In this document: positions 7,869-14,898 of the stretch, in pieces
How the letters are laid out: the number at the start of each line of letters is the position of its first letter
How positions within the stretch are numbered: position 1 is the stretch's first letter
Origin: Candidatus Zhuqueibacterota bacterium RBG_16_48_16
Lineage (GTDB): Bacteria > Zhuqueibacterota > Zhuqueibacteria > Residuimicrobiales > Sediminimicrobiaceae
Direction: 5' to 3'
NCBI GenBank assembly: GCA_001771235.1
Contig: METF01000053.1
Location: 1-14,898, forward strand
Length of the DNA: 14,898 bases
Translations under genes and position numbers: made by a program
Notes under the pieces: model-generated
What the model was told of the DNA's origin: nothing
The model's input: only the letters and a program-made list of their open reading frames with translations
Databases searched by the model: none

Positions 7869-7925
7869 CTTTTACTTTTAAATAAGCAGAAATTTTTTTA
7901 TAACTGTTTTGTAAGGATGTGAATC

Positions 7926-10900
7926 TTGGGTTCTGCAGCAACAGTAAGGCAGCATATTCGCGTCGGACTTGACATCGGTTCCGTTTATGCGAAAATGGCG
8001 ATCCTTCTTCCGGAAAGCTATCCGCGCCTTGTGGAAATCCGGCTTGCCTCGGACGTTGTGGAATCGGAGGAACAAAGGAATGCGTTTTCTATCGTTGTTT
8101 GCAAGCCGCATCGCGTCTTGGGTGATCCTGTAAGCGCCTGCGAACATCTTTTAAACACGCTCAATGTTGCAGGCTTAAATAAAGAGAACATTGGCCTCCA
8201 GATCACCGGCTCCCAGGGGAAGCGCATTGCCGAAACATTGGGCGTTCCTTTTATAAACGAATTCAAAGCGGTCAGCCAGGGGGTCGTCGCGCTTTTGCCA
8301 AAAGTCAGGACCATCCTGGAAATCGGCGGAGACGGCTCAAAGTACGTTAGGGTCGATGCAACGCCGGGCGAACAGGAAGTATCCATTGTCGATTACGCGA
8401 AAAACGGCGATTGCGCCGCCGGAACCGGATCGTTCATCGACCAGCAAGCGGCCCGACTTTGTTACCGCGTCGAGGACATCGGGAGTTTGGTGCAGCAATC
8501 GGACAACGCCGCATCCATCGCCGGGCGCTGCTCGGTCTTTGCCAAATCCGATATGATCCATGCCCAGCAACGAGGCTATTCCCCCGGCGCGATATTCAAG
8601 GGCCTGTGCGAGGCGGTGGTCAGGAATTACATCGGCACGGTGCTGCGCGGCAAAGAGCTTGAGCCGGTGGTGGCCTTTGTCGGCGGCGTTGCGGCCAATG
8701 CCGGTGTTGTTGACGCGCTGCAAAAATTATTAAACCTGGAAGATCAGATCATCGTCCCTCCGATGTACAACCACGTTTCTGCAATAGGAGCGGCGTATTT
8801 AAATCAACTGATCAATTTTCAGCTTAAAGCCATCCACAAGCTGGGGGGCATGCGCAAAAGCCAAATTCGCACAATGGCCAGCTCGCAGCCGCTGGATTTG
8901 GCCATGGTTCGATTCGCAAAACAAACCGGTTTGGAAAATACTGTTGAAACAGATAGGGAGCGCCGCGACGCATACCTGGGCCTGGATGTGGGTTCGGTCA
9001 GCACCAACCTGGTGTTGCTGGATGAGAAAGGCAACGTGATCGATGAGATTTACACCCGCACCGATGGCAGGCCGGTGGAGGTCGTGACCCGTGAATTATT
9101 GAGCTGGCAGGATAAATGGGCGGACCGGGTAAACATTATTGGCGTCGGCACCACCGGTTCGGGACGGGAGCTCATCGGCCAGTTGGTCGGCGCCGATGTG
9201 ATTCATGATGAAATTACCGCCCACAAGACGGGCGCAAGCTTTATTGCAAAAAATGTCTACAACGAAAATGTCGATACGATATTCGAAATCGGCGGACAGG
9301 ATTCCAAATATATCAGCATCGAAGACGGCGTGGTGGTCGATTTTGCCATGAACGAAGCCTGCGCCGCGGGCACGGGATCTTTTTTGGAAGAGCAGGCCGC
9401 CAAATTGGGGATTTCCATAAAAGATGAATTCTCCAGCATGGCGCTGGAATCGGCAGCGCCGGTGAAAATGGGTGAGCGTTGCACCGTGTTCATGGAAAAG
9501 GATGTCACGGCCTACATGCAGCAAGGTATTTCCAAAAAAGATATCGCCGCCGGGTTGGCTTATGCCGTTGTTTTTAACTATTTGAACCGCGTGGTCAGGG
9601 GACGAAAGATCGGCGACAGCATCTATTTCCAGGGCGGCACGGCCTACAACCGCTCGGTGGCTGCGGCCTTTGCCTCGGTGCTACATAAGGAGATTATCGT
9701 TCCGCCGCACAACGGCGTCATGGGCGCCATCGGTGTTGCGCTTTTGGTGAAAGAAAAAAGATCCCACGAGCCGTTTTCGACCAGGTTTAAAGGATTCAAT
9801 CTCCACAACGTCCAATTTTCCATTCGCAACATTCAGTGCAAGGCCTGCACCAATCAATGCGATGTACAGGAAATTACCGTGGACGGCGAAAAGACCTATT
9901 GGGGGGATAAATGTTCGGAACGGTTCCGCAAGCGAAAAAAACTCGTGCGCACGCCGGTTATCGAGGATTTGTTCGCCTTTTACAAAGAACGGCTGTACCC
10001 GGATAGCACCGGCACCAACGGATTCGACCGCACCATTGGCATACCCAGAACCATGTATGTGTACGATTCCTTTCCTTTATGGAACGCTTATTTTAAAGCG
10101 CTGGGATTCTCGATTGTCCTGTCGGATGAAACGAACAAAAACATCATTCGCAGAGGACGGGAGCTGTGCGTCGCCGAGCCGTGTTTCCCGATCGTTATCA
10201 GTCACGGCCATGTTGTCAATCTGCTCGAGAAGAATGTCGATTTTATCTTTGTTCCGGCAGTCATCGACGCCGAGACTGAATTCCCCGAAACGCAATCATG
10301 GGTCTGCCCCTGGGGACAGACGCTGTCTCTGATCCTGAAAAACATCGCCGATAGCCCTGTGCCGGACGAGCGGCTGCTTTTCCCGGCCATTCATTTTCGG
10401 CGCGGCATCGATGCCGTGAAAAAAGGCCTACGAAAAATGGCGCACCAGCTCGGCGTGTCGCCTGCGAAAAGCGACCGGGCTGTTGAGCTGGCTTACCGCG
10501 CCCAAAATGAGTTTCGGCAGAGTATTCATGCAGAAGGGCAGAGGATTCTGGAGATGCTCAGGGGCAACAACGAGAATGCCGTTGTCATCGTCGGCCGACC
10601 TTACAATGTTTACGATTCTTGTGTCAATTTGAATGTGCCGTTAAAATTGCGAGAAGACTATGGCATCAATGTCATCCCCATGGATTTTTTGCCGCTGAAA
10701 GGCATTGCCATTTCCGATATTCATGAAAATATGTTCTGGAGCTATGGCCGCCGGATATTGCAGGCGGCCAGGTACGTTGGCATGAGCAAAAACCTGCATC
10801 TCTTGTATTTCACCAATTTCAAGTGCGGCCCGGATTCTTACATAAAGCATTTTGTCAAAGATGCCACAGGATCGCCCTACCTGACCCTGCAATTTGACGG

Positions 10901-11033
10901 GCACAGCAACGATGCGGGCATTATGACCCGCTGTGAAGCCTATCTGGAAAGCAAAGGTCTAATGCGGCAAGGCCTCGTTTCGCGGCACGATTTTTTTGAG
11001 ATGGAAGATATTGCGGAAAAGCAATTGGTGTGA
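7926..11033 (+). CDS. Tandem-ASKHA acyl-CoA dehydratase activase-type ATPase with DUF2229-like region
   Basis: A 1035-residue protein related to activators of 2-hydroxyacyl-CoA dehydratases and benzoyl-CoA reductases (BcrAD_BadFG family), which use ATP to drive low-potential electron transfer. It has two ASKHA modules. The first starts VGLDIGSVYAK (residues 13-23), with Fe-S cysteines Cys163 in GDCAAGTGSF and Cys202 in RCSVFAKSD. The second starts LGLDVGSVSTN (351-361), with Cys479 in EACAAGTGSF and Cys519 in RCTVFMEKD. A cysteine cluster follows (Cys638, 641, 645, 663), then a DUF2229-like part from IGIPRTMYVYDS (704-715), and a C-terminal section with GRPYNVYD (890-897) and FKCGPDSY (965-972). 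TTG 7926 follows AAGGA (7913-7917); an in-frame ATG at 7917 meets a stop at once. The first module has GGDGSK where the second has GGQDSK. The gene at 11135 supplies the remaining half of the usual fused protein. Substrate unknown. Confidence 0.9.
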   Translation: MGSAATVRQHIRVGLDIGSVYAKMAILLPESYPRLVEIRLASDVVESEEQRNAFSIVVCKPHRVLGDPVSACEHLLNTLNVAGLNKENIGLQITGSQGKRIAETLGVPFINEFKAVSQGVVALLPKVRTILEIGGDGSKYVRVDATPGEQEVSIVDYAKNGDCAAGTGSFIDQQAARLCYRVEDIGSLVQQSDNAASIAGRCSVFAKSDMIHAQQRGYSPGAIFKGLCEAVVRNYIGTVLRGKELEPVVAFVGGVAANAGVVDALQKLLNLEDQIIVPPMYNHVSAIGAAYLNQLINFQLKAIHKLGGMRKSQIRTMASSQPLDLAMVRFAKQTGLENTVETDRERRDAYLGLDVGSVSTNLVLLDEKGNVIDEIYTRTDGRPVEVVTRELLSWQDKWADRVNIIGVGTTGSGRELIGQLVGADVIHDEITAHKTGASFIAKNVYNENVDTIFEIGGQDSKYISIEDGVVVDFAMNEACAAGTGSFLEEQAAKLGISIKDEFSSMALESAAPVKMGERCTVFMEKDVTAYMQQGISKKDIAAGLAYAVVFNYLNRVVRGRKIGDSIYFQGGTAYNRSVAAAFASVLHKEIIVPPHNGVMGAIGVALLVKEKRSHEPFSTRFKGFNLHNVQFSIRNIQCKACTNQCDVQEITVDGEKTYWGDKCSERFRKRKKLVRTPVIEDLFAFYKERLYPDSTGTNGFDRTIGIPRTMYVYDSFPLWNAYFKALGFSIVLSDETNKNIIRRGRELCVAEPCFPIVISHGHVVNLLEKNVDFIFVPAVIDAETEFPETQSWVCPWGQTLSLILKNIADSPVPDERLLFPAIHFRRGIDAVKKGLRKMAHQLGVSPAKSDRAVELAYRAQNEFRQSIHAEGQRILEMLRGNNENAVVIVGRPYNVYDSCVNLNVPLKLREDYGINVIPMDFLPLKGIAISDIHENMFWSYGRRILQAARYVGMSKNLHLLYFTNFKCGPDSYIKHFVKDATGSPYLTLQFDGHSNDAGIMTRCEAYLESKGLMRQGLVSRHDFFEMEDIAEKQLV

Positions 11034-11134
11034 TTTGTTGAAAAGGCATCTCATCCGTATATTTTGATCCTGAACCCAAGCCGGGTGGCTTATTATAAGA
11101 AGCAAATCAAATATCAAAGTAACATAGAGCAGCC

Positions 11135-12406
11135 ATGGCCGTTAACACCAGCAACTCTCTTTTAAACCGCACATTGTACATCCCGCAGATGTCCTACGAA
11201 GGCGCGCGCTGCATGGCCGCTGCCTTTCAATCCATCGGCATTGCCGCCGAGCCGAATCCTCCGGGGGATTCACAGACCTACGAATTGGCCCGCAAATATC
11301 TCGCTGGAGATGAATGCCTGCCGGAAGCGGTGACCCTGGGCAATTTTTTCAAAGTGGCCCAATCTGAGGATTACGACCCTGCCAGGACGGCCTTTATGAT
11401 GCCCACCTCCAACGGTCCCTGCCGTTTCGGACACTATTTGCCCCTGGCAAAAAAAATATTCAAGGAACGGGGCGAAGGGGAGGTGATGTTCGTCGGCCCC
11501 AGCAGCAATGACGGTTACGAAGGGATTGGCGGCAGGGCCGGAGACCTCGTTCGAACGGGGTGGCGAGCCGTCGTTGCCGCCGATGCCTTGAGAAAACTGC
11601 TGTTAAAAACGCGACCCTACGAGGCTGCGCCAGGAGAAACCGATAGCGTTTTTCACGTTTCGCTGGACAAGGTGTGCCGGGCTATTTCCACGCCTGGCGT
11701 CAGCCACAAGAGACGCCTTGATCTCATAGCCAATGCCCTCGAAGATGCGCGCGATGCCTTCAGGGCGATCAAAAAAATCGATCAGCCCCTGAAGCCGCTC
11801 ATCGGCATCGTCGGCGAAATCTTTTGCCGCCTGAACGAATTCAGCAATGAGTCGATTATCCGGGTGGTGGAAAAATATGGCGGTGAAGCGTGGATGTCCG
11901 ACGTGTCCGAGTGGGTCTGGTATACCAATGATGAAGAAGAAAAAAGACTGATCGACGCGGGAAAACAGCTTTCCTTCAAGATGCTGGGCTGCAAGGTAAA
12001 ACAGTCGGTGATGCGCGCCGACGAGCGACGGTTGTTAAAAGCGTTCGAAGAGGATTTTAGCGGTTACGAAGAGCCGCATCACATCACCCAGGTGCTCGAA
12101 TTGAGCAAGCCCTATTTGCCGAGAGAGATCGCCCACGGCGAAATGGTGATCAGCCTCGGCCGTTCGATTTGGTACTGGCAAAAGGGGGCGGCCGGGGTCA
12201 TCGACGTCAGCCCATTTACCTGTATGAACGGTATCATCTGCGAAGCCGTTTATCCAAAAGTCAGCAGAGACCTGGGCGGGTTTCCCATGCGCGTGTTTTA
12301 CTTTGACGGGCTGCAATCCAACCTGGACAGCGACGTGGAAATTTTCATGGAGCTGGCAAAGCATTATGCACAAAAAAATCATGCACGTCGAACCTGCCGA
12401 GCGTAA
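11135..12406 (+). CDS. Dehydratase-like (HgdB-related) partner of the activase
   Basis: A 423-residue protein that matches, by recognisable motifs, the C-terminal part of the giant CoA-activase proteins, related to the HgdB/2-hydroxyglutaryl-CoA dehydratase D-component fold. Conserved cysteine motifs that may hold an Fe-S cluster are GDECLPE (Cys61), NGPCRFGHY (Cys96) and FTCMNGIICEAV (Cys363, Cys369). Other hallmarks are IGIVGEIFCRLNEFSN (about 223-238) and the late VFYFDGLQSN (387-396). It starts 101 bp after the activase gene on the same strand and is very likely co-expressed; the ribosome binding site is weak. It may receive electrons from the activase. Whether the pair acts on an acyl-CoA or another substrate is not visible. 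It lacks a separate HgdA-like partner nearby. Confidence 0.85.
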   Translation: MAVNTSNSLLNRTLYIPQMSYEGARCMAAAFQSIGIAAEPNPPGDSQTYELARKYLAGDECLPEAVTLGNFFKVAQSEDYDPARTAFMMPTSNGPCRFGHYLPLAKKIFKERGEGEVMFVGPSSNDGYEGIGGRAGDLVRTGWRAVVAADALRKLLLKTRPYEAAPGETDSVFHVSLDKVCRAISTPGVSHKRRLDLIANALEDARDAFRAIKKIDQPLKPLIGIVGEIFCRLNEFSNESIIRVVEKYGGEAWMSDVSEWVWYTNDEEEKRLIDAGKQLSFKMLGCKVKQSVMRADERRLLKAFEEDFSGYEEPHHITQVLELSKPYLPREIAHGEMVISLGRSIWYWQKGAAGVIDVSPFTCMNGIICEAVYPKVSRDLGGFPMRVFYFDGLQSNLDSDVEIFMELAKHYAQKNHARRTCRA

Positions 12407-12421
12407 TCGATCACAGGGAGC

Positions 12422-13357
12422 ATGAAAAGAATAATCATTGATACGGATGTGGGCACCGATGATGCCGTTGCCCTTATTATGGCTTTGCGCAGCCCCGCTG
12501 TAAGAGTGGAAGCGATAACAACTGTTTCCGGCAACGTACCCGTCGGGCGGGCCACAAAAAACGCCCTGATCGTTTTGGACTTGTGCGGTGTGGATGTGCC
12601 GGTGTTTGCCGGAGCCGCAGCACCCCTGCGCCGGCCTCCGCATTTTGCCTTTCATATTCACGGCGCTACGGGCCTGGGCGATACTCACTGGCCGGAACCC
12701 GTGAAAAAACCGGAAGAGGAAAACGCGGTTGCCGCTTTGATCAGGCTGGCATCGCAATACCGGGGAGAGCTGGAGCTGGTTACTTTGGGACCTTTGACCA
12801 ACATCGCTCTGGCACTAAAGCAGGAGCCGCGACTGGTAAAATGGATTCGCACCTGCACGGTTATGGGCGGCTCCATTCACGGCATGGGCAACGTCACGCC
12901 AGCGGCGGAATACAATATCTGGTCTGATCCGGAAGCGGCGGATATTGTGCTTCAGAGTGATCTGCCCATTGCGTTGGTCGGCTGGGAGTTGTGCACCGGA
13001 GATGCGGCGCTGGTCCAGGAAGAGCTTGACACGTTGGCCCGCGACCGCTCAAAGCTCACCCGCTTTGTGGCTGAGATCAACCGGTTTTCCATCAAGGTAA
13101 AAGCAGCATTGACCGGCGAAAACAAGCTTAACCTGCCCGATCCGCTCGCCATGGCCATCGCCATCGACCGGAGCCTATGCATGAAATCATCCGCCCACGC
13201 GGTGATGGTCGAGACCGACAGCGAGCTTACGCGGGGAGTGACCGTTATCGACAGGCATTTTCAATGGAAAAAGAACAGAAATGTAGAAATTTGTTGGCAA
13301 GTGGATGTCAAAAAGTGGAAGGAGCTGTTGTTTGAATTATTAAAAGAACAAGCATAA
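12422..13357 (+). CDS. Inosine-uridine-type nucleoside hydrolase family protein
   Basis: A 311-residue cytoplasmic enzyme of the IUNH family, which cleaves the N-glycosidic bond of nucleosides to release base and ribose. The N-terminal calcium-binding signature DTDVGTDDA is at residues 7-15, SGN (Asn38) follows, and HGATGLGD is at 80-87. TLGPLTNIALAL is at 121-132 and AAEYNIWSDPEAAD at 161-174. The late Asp240 sits in LPDPLAMA; many characterised IUNHs have His before this Asp, here Pro239, so the proton-donor chemistry may differ. ATG 12422 directly follows AGGGAG (12415-12420), and the gap to the preceding gene is only 15 bases, so it may be read with the activase genes. Specificity for purine, pyrimidine or modified nucleosides cannot be told. 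Confidence 0.92.
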   Translation: MKRIIIDTDVGTDDAVALIMALRSPAVRVEAITTVSGNVPVGRATKNALIVLDLCGVDVPVFAGAAAPLRRPPHFAFHIHGATGLGDTHWPEPVKKPEEENAVAALIRLASQYRGELELVTLGPLTNIALALKQEPRLVKWIRTCTVMGGSIHGMGNVTPAAEYNIWSDPEAADIVLQSDLPIALVGWELCTGDAALVQEELDTLARDRSKLTRFVAEINRFSIKVKAALTGENKLNLPDPLAMAIAIDRSLCMKSSAHAVMVETDSELTRGVTVIDRHFQWKKNRNVEICWQVDVKKWKELLFELLKEQA

Positions 13358-13360
13358 ATA

Positions 13361-13391
13361 AAAAAGCCCCGGAACTGGCGCATTCGGGGCT
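13361..13391 (-). terminator. Rho-independent terminator of the cold-shock gene
   Basis: Reading the minus strand, AGCCCCGAA (13391-13383) pairs with TTCCGGGGCT (13374-13365), with one bulged G, and is followed by a T-run, TTTTTTATTTA. The plus strand has no T-run after the hairpin, so it serves mainly the minus-strand gene. It lies in the 58-bp convergent gap after the nucleoside hydrolase. Confidence 0.85.
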
Positions 13392-13415
13392 GGGATTTAC
13401 ATATTCATTCCGGAT

Positions 13416-13616
13416 TCAGACCTTGCTCACAGTGGTCGCTTGCGGTCCCTTATCGGTTTCCTCTATCTCGAATTGTACTTTTTCGCCTTCGTTCAATTTT
13501 TTGTATCCATCTCCGACAATTCCTGAATAGTGAACAAAAATGTCTTCTCCCGTTTCACGAGTGATAAAGCCGTACCCCTTTTTGGCGTTGAACCATTTTA
13601 CCAAGCCTTGTTCCAT
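13416..13616 (-). CDS. Cold-shock domain protein (CspA family)
   Basis: A 66-residue single cold-shock domain that binds single-stranded RNA or DNA and acts as an RNA chaperone. The N-terminus MEQGLVKWFNAKKGYGFI carries the RNP1 motif KGYGFI, and EDIFVHYS carries RNP2. Length and motifs are typical of the family. I chose the ATG at 13616 because the AAAGGA upstream is then six bases away; the ATG two codons earlier (13622) abuts this AAAGGA and is a poor start, and a longer reading to 13655 has no support. It is the only minus-strand gene here and converges on the nucleoside hydrolase. A terminator follows it. Upstream (13617-13790) lies a possible long leader. Confidence 0.96.
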   Translation of the reverse strand: MEQGLVKWFNAKKGYGFITRETGEDIFVHYSGIVGDGYKKLNEGEKVQFEIEETDKGPQATTVSKV

Positions 13617-13959
13617 ACTCATTCCTTTCGTGAAAAAATTACAAATTGCGTACACGCTGATCTTGCCGGGGATAGCACTCGTAAAAGGGCGAGATTAGGC
13701 CGCCGTTCGTGCTTGCTGCTTAGCGGTTACTCAATGTTTGTGTAACCCGTATCATTGGCGCAATCTGTGTACCGGTGGAAATTCCGAAAAACATACAATA
13801 TTAATTACAAAATTGCAAGTAAATTTCAGGAATTCTTGGAAATGGACGCGCTCGTTTAACGGGCAAAAATTTATAAAACCGGGCTTGATTCTTTGTGTCA
13901 ATTTATATAGCTTATTTCGTTGTGAGGATTGTTGATTTCGACGGCCAGGTGCTTCATCT
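13617..13959. other. Gap without a supported gene
   Basis: About 340 bases between the cold-shock start and the repeat-bounded unit. The part to about 13790 would be the cold-shock leader if the promoter above is real. Short open frames here have no ribosome binding site and no recognisable motifs. I see no tRNA-like or tmRNA-like structure. Confidence 0.5.
13790..13818 (-). promoter_or_regulatory. Possible promoter of the cold-shock gene
   Basis: On the minus strand TTGCAA (13818-13813) and TATGTT (13795-13790) are 17 bases apart in an AT-rich stretch. A start just downstream would give a leader of about 165 bases, in line with the long leaders of cold-shock mRNAs. Each hexamer matches the sigma-70 consensus at 4 of 6 positions only. 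Confidence 0.3.
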
Positions 13960-14152
13960 ATTTAGCCCACTAAACACACGAAAAAATCGAAAGAAGAATA
14001 ATCATGACAGAATTACTTTATTATGAAGAAAGTTATGCCATCATGGGAGCTTGCTTTCAGGTTTATAAAAATAAAGGATGCGGCTCTCTAAGAGGTTCCC
14101 AGAATTGCTTTGAAATAGAATTAGTTTATTTGGTGTGTTTCGTGGGCTGAAT
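13960..14152. repeat. Inverted-repeat-bounded unit enclosing a GxxExxY gene remnant
   Basis: The arms 13960-13979 and 14133-14152 match as inverted repeats at 18 of 20 positions (AGCCCAC and AAACACAC blocks on the left). The 153-bp interior is occupied almost entirely by a short open frame that ends within the right arm. No convincing flanking direct repeat is visible. Confidence 0.65.
14004..14150 (+). pseudogene. Truncated GxxExxY-family protein gene
   Basis: A 48-codon frame beginning MTELLYYEESYAIMGACFQV, continuing into VYKNKGCG and later CFEIEL. This is the recognisable N-terminus of GxxExxY proteins (PD-(D/E)XK-like, normally about 120-130 residues, often met in 23S rRNA intervening sequences and repeat-flanked sites). 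The name-giving motif is destroyed: where family members read GFLEAVYQE, this one reads GSLRGSQN, consistent with small indels. The frame then runs into the right inverted-repeat arm and stops, so about two thirds of the protein is gone. There is no good ribosome binding site. The family assignment rests on recall of the family N-terminus. Confidence 0.75.
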
Positions 14153-14223
14153 GGCTACTGCTTGAAATATTTAATCGTTTTGGCAATTGTATAAAGCAAG
14201 AAACATAGACTACAGGAGGTGTT

Positions 14224-14898
14224 ATGGTCACGGGTAGTATCATCGAATCTTTATCTGAGCGCAAGCTGCGCATGGGGATGGTTGGCGGTGGGCCGGGAGC
14301 TTTTATTGGCGAAGTACATCGCAAAGCCGCGCGCATGGATGGCAAAGTTGATCTCGTATCGGGCGCCTTTGACATTCTGCCGGAGAACTCTAAAAAAATG
14401 GGCAAAGAGCTGTTCCTCGACCCAAAGCGTGCATACAACAATTATGAGCAAATGATTGAAAAAGAGCTCGCTTTGCCGGAAGGGGAACGGATCGATTTTG
14501 TCGCTATTACGACGCCCAACAATTGGCATTTCCCCATCGCCAAAGCATTTCTACAAGCAGGATTTCATATTGTCTGCGAAAAGCCCATGACCATGAATGC
14601 CGCCGAAGCCAAAGCGCTGGTCAAAGAAGTCGAAAAATCCGGACAAGTCTTTGCGCTGATGCACAACTATACCGGCTATCCAATGGTCAAACAGGCGCAA
14701 TATATGGTAAAGGAAGGAAAGCTGGGAAAGATCAATAAAATCGTCGTGGAATATCCCCAGGACTGGCTGTTGAAGCGAATCGAGCTTGAGGGGCAAAAAC
14801 AGGCCGAGTGGCGCACCGATCCGAAACAAGCTGGCGCCGGTGGCTGTCTCGGCGATATTGCCACGCACGCGGAAAACCTGGTCAGATACATCACCGGC
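14224..14898 (+). CDS. Gfo/Idh/MocA-family oxidoreductase, 5' part (runs off window)
   Basis: The first 225 residues of an NAD(P)-dependent sugar- or cyclitol-type dehydrogenase; the frame is open to the last base. The N-terminal Rossmann fold has the dinucleotide-binding loop GMVGGGPGAFIG (18-29), then ITTPNNWHF (95-103) and the family hallmark EKPMT (119-123). In the substrate domain GGCLGDIATHAENL (206-219) holds the conserved Asp211 and His215 that in related enzymes take part in catalysis. ATG 14224 has a strong ribosome binding site, AGGAGGT (14214-14220). A preference for a sugar or inositol-like substrate follows from the family; the exact one is not visible. Transcription probably starts after the repeat unit upstream. 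Confidence 0.93.
   Translation, partial: MVTGSIIESLSERKLRMGMVGGGPGAFIGEVHRKAARMDGKVDLVSGAFDILPENSKKMGKELFLDPKRAYNNYEQMIEKELALPEGERIDFVAITTPNNWHFPIAKAFLQAGFHIVCEKPMTMNAAEAKALVKEVEKSGQVFALMHNYTGYPMVKQAQYMVKEGKLGKINKIVVEYPQDWLLKRIELEGQKQAEWRTDPKQAGAGGCLGDIATHAENLVRYITG

Noticed and set aside
11078..11091. Small hairpin AAGCC/GGCTT between the two activase-system genes
   Set aside because: Only five base pairs and no T-run; not enough for a terminator.
12035..12757. 240-codon minus-strand open frame
   Set aside because: It spans opposite the end of the dehydratase-like gene and the start of the nucleoside hydrolase; both are real families, and the antisense frame shows no family features.
13640..13740. 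Possible tmRNA-like or other stable RNA on the minus strand
   Set aside because: No tRNA-like ends, no recognisable tag-coding frame and no long stems seen by eye.
13738..13935. 65-codon plus-strand open frame upstream of the repeat unit
   Set aside because: No ribosome binding site, no recognisable motif, and it overlaps the likely cold-shock promoter region.

Overview
The window reads as a chromosomal stretch from an anaerobic or facultatively anaerobic Gram-negative-like bacterium of roughly 50% GC. The grounds are a tandem-ASKHA acyl-CoA dehydratase activase, HemW, a secreted subtilase with a simple N-terminal signal, and intergenic palindromic repeats plus a GxxExxY remnant of the kind seen in Calditrichota/KSB1-, Bacteroidota- and deltaproteobacteria-like genomes. 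That placement is inference and weak; no rRNA or tRNA gene is present to anchor it.

Layout. Bases 1-2478 hold an ABC exporter: the 3' part of the ATPase gene, then a large permease gene, separated by about 300 bp carrying two different palindromic repeats. Bases 2588-6093 look like one transcription unit: two tandem type I signal peptidase genes, hemW, and a small FAD/NAD(P)H ferredoxin-reductase-type gene. Bases 6094-6358 contain a nested palindrome, followed by a signal-peptide-bearing subtilisin-family protease (6359-7729). Bases 7752-7868 form a compact MITE-like element with imperfect terminal inverted repeats and a perfect 8-bp flanking direct repeat. Bases 7926-12406 encode a two-gene ATP-dependent Fe-S activase/dehydratase-like system that often occurs as one giant polypeptide. 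A nucleoside hydrolase follows (12422-13357). It converges on a minus-strand cold-shock protein gene that has its own terminator and possibly a long leader. After a gene-poor stretch comes an inverted-repeat-bounded unit with a 48-residue decayed GxxExxY gene, then a Gfo/Idh/MocA oxidoreductase cut off by the window end.

The conserved genes are mostly recognisable housekeeping or metabolic families. The least ordinary content is (1) the split activase system with two complete ASKHA/Fe-S modules in one chain, (2) a set of five structurally different palindromic elements confined to the gaps between genes, one with a clear target-duplication signature and one holding a dying GxxExxY gene, and (3) duplicated signal peptidases next to hemW. 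I did not find a clear new defence or mobile system with autonomous enzymes.
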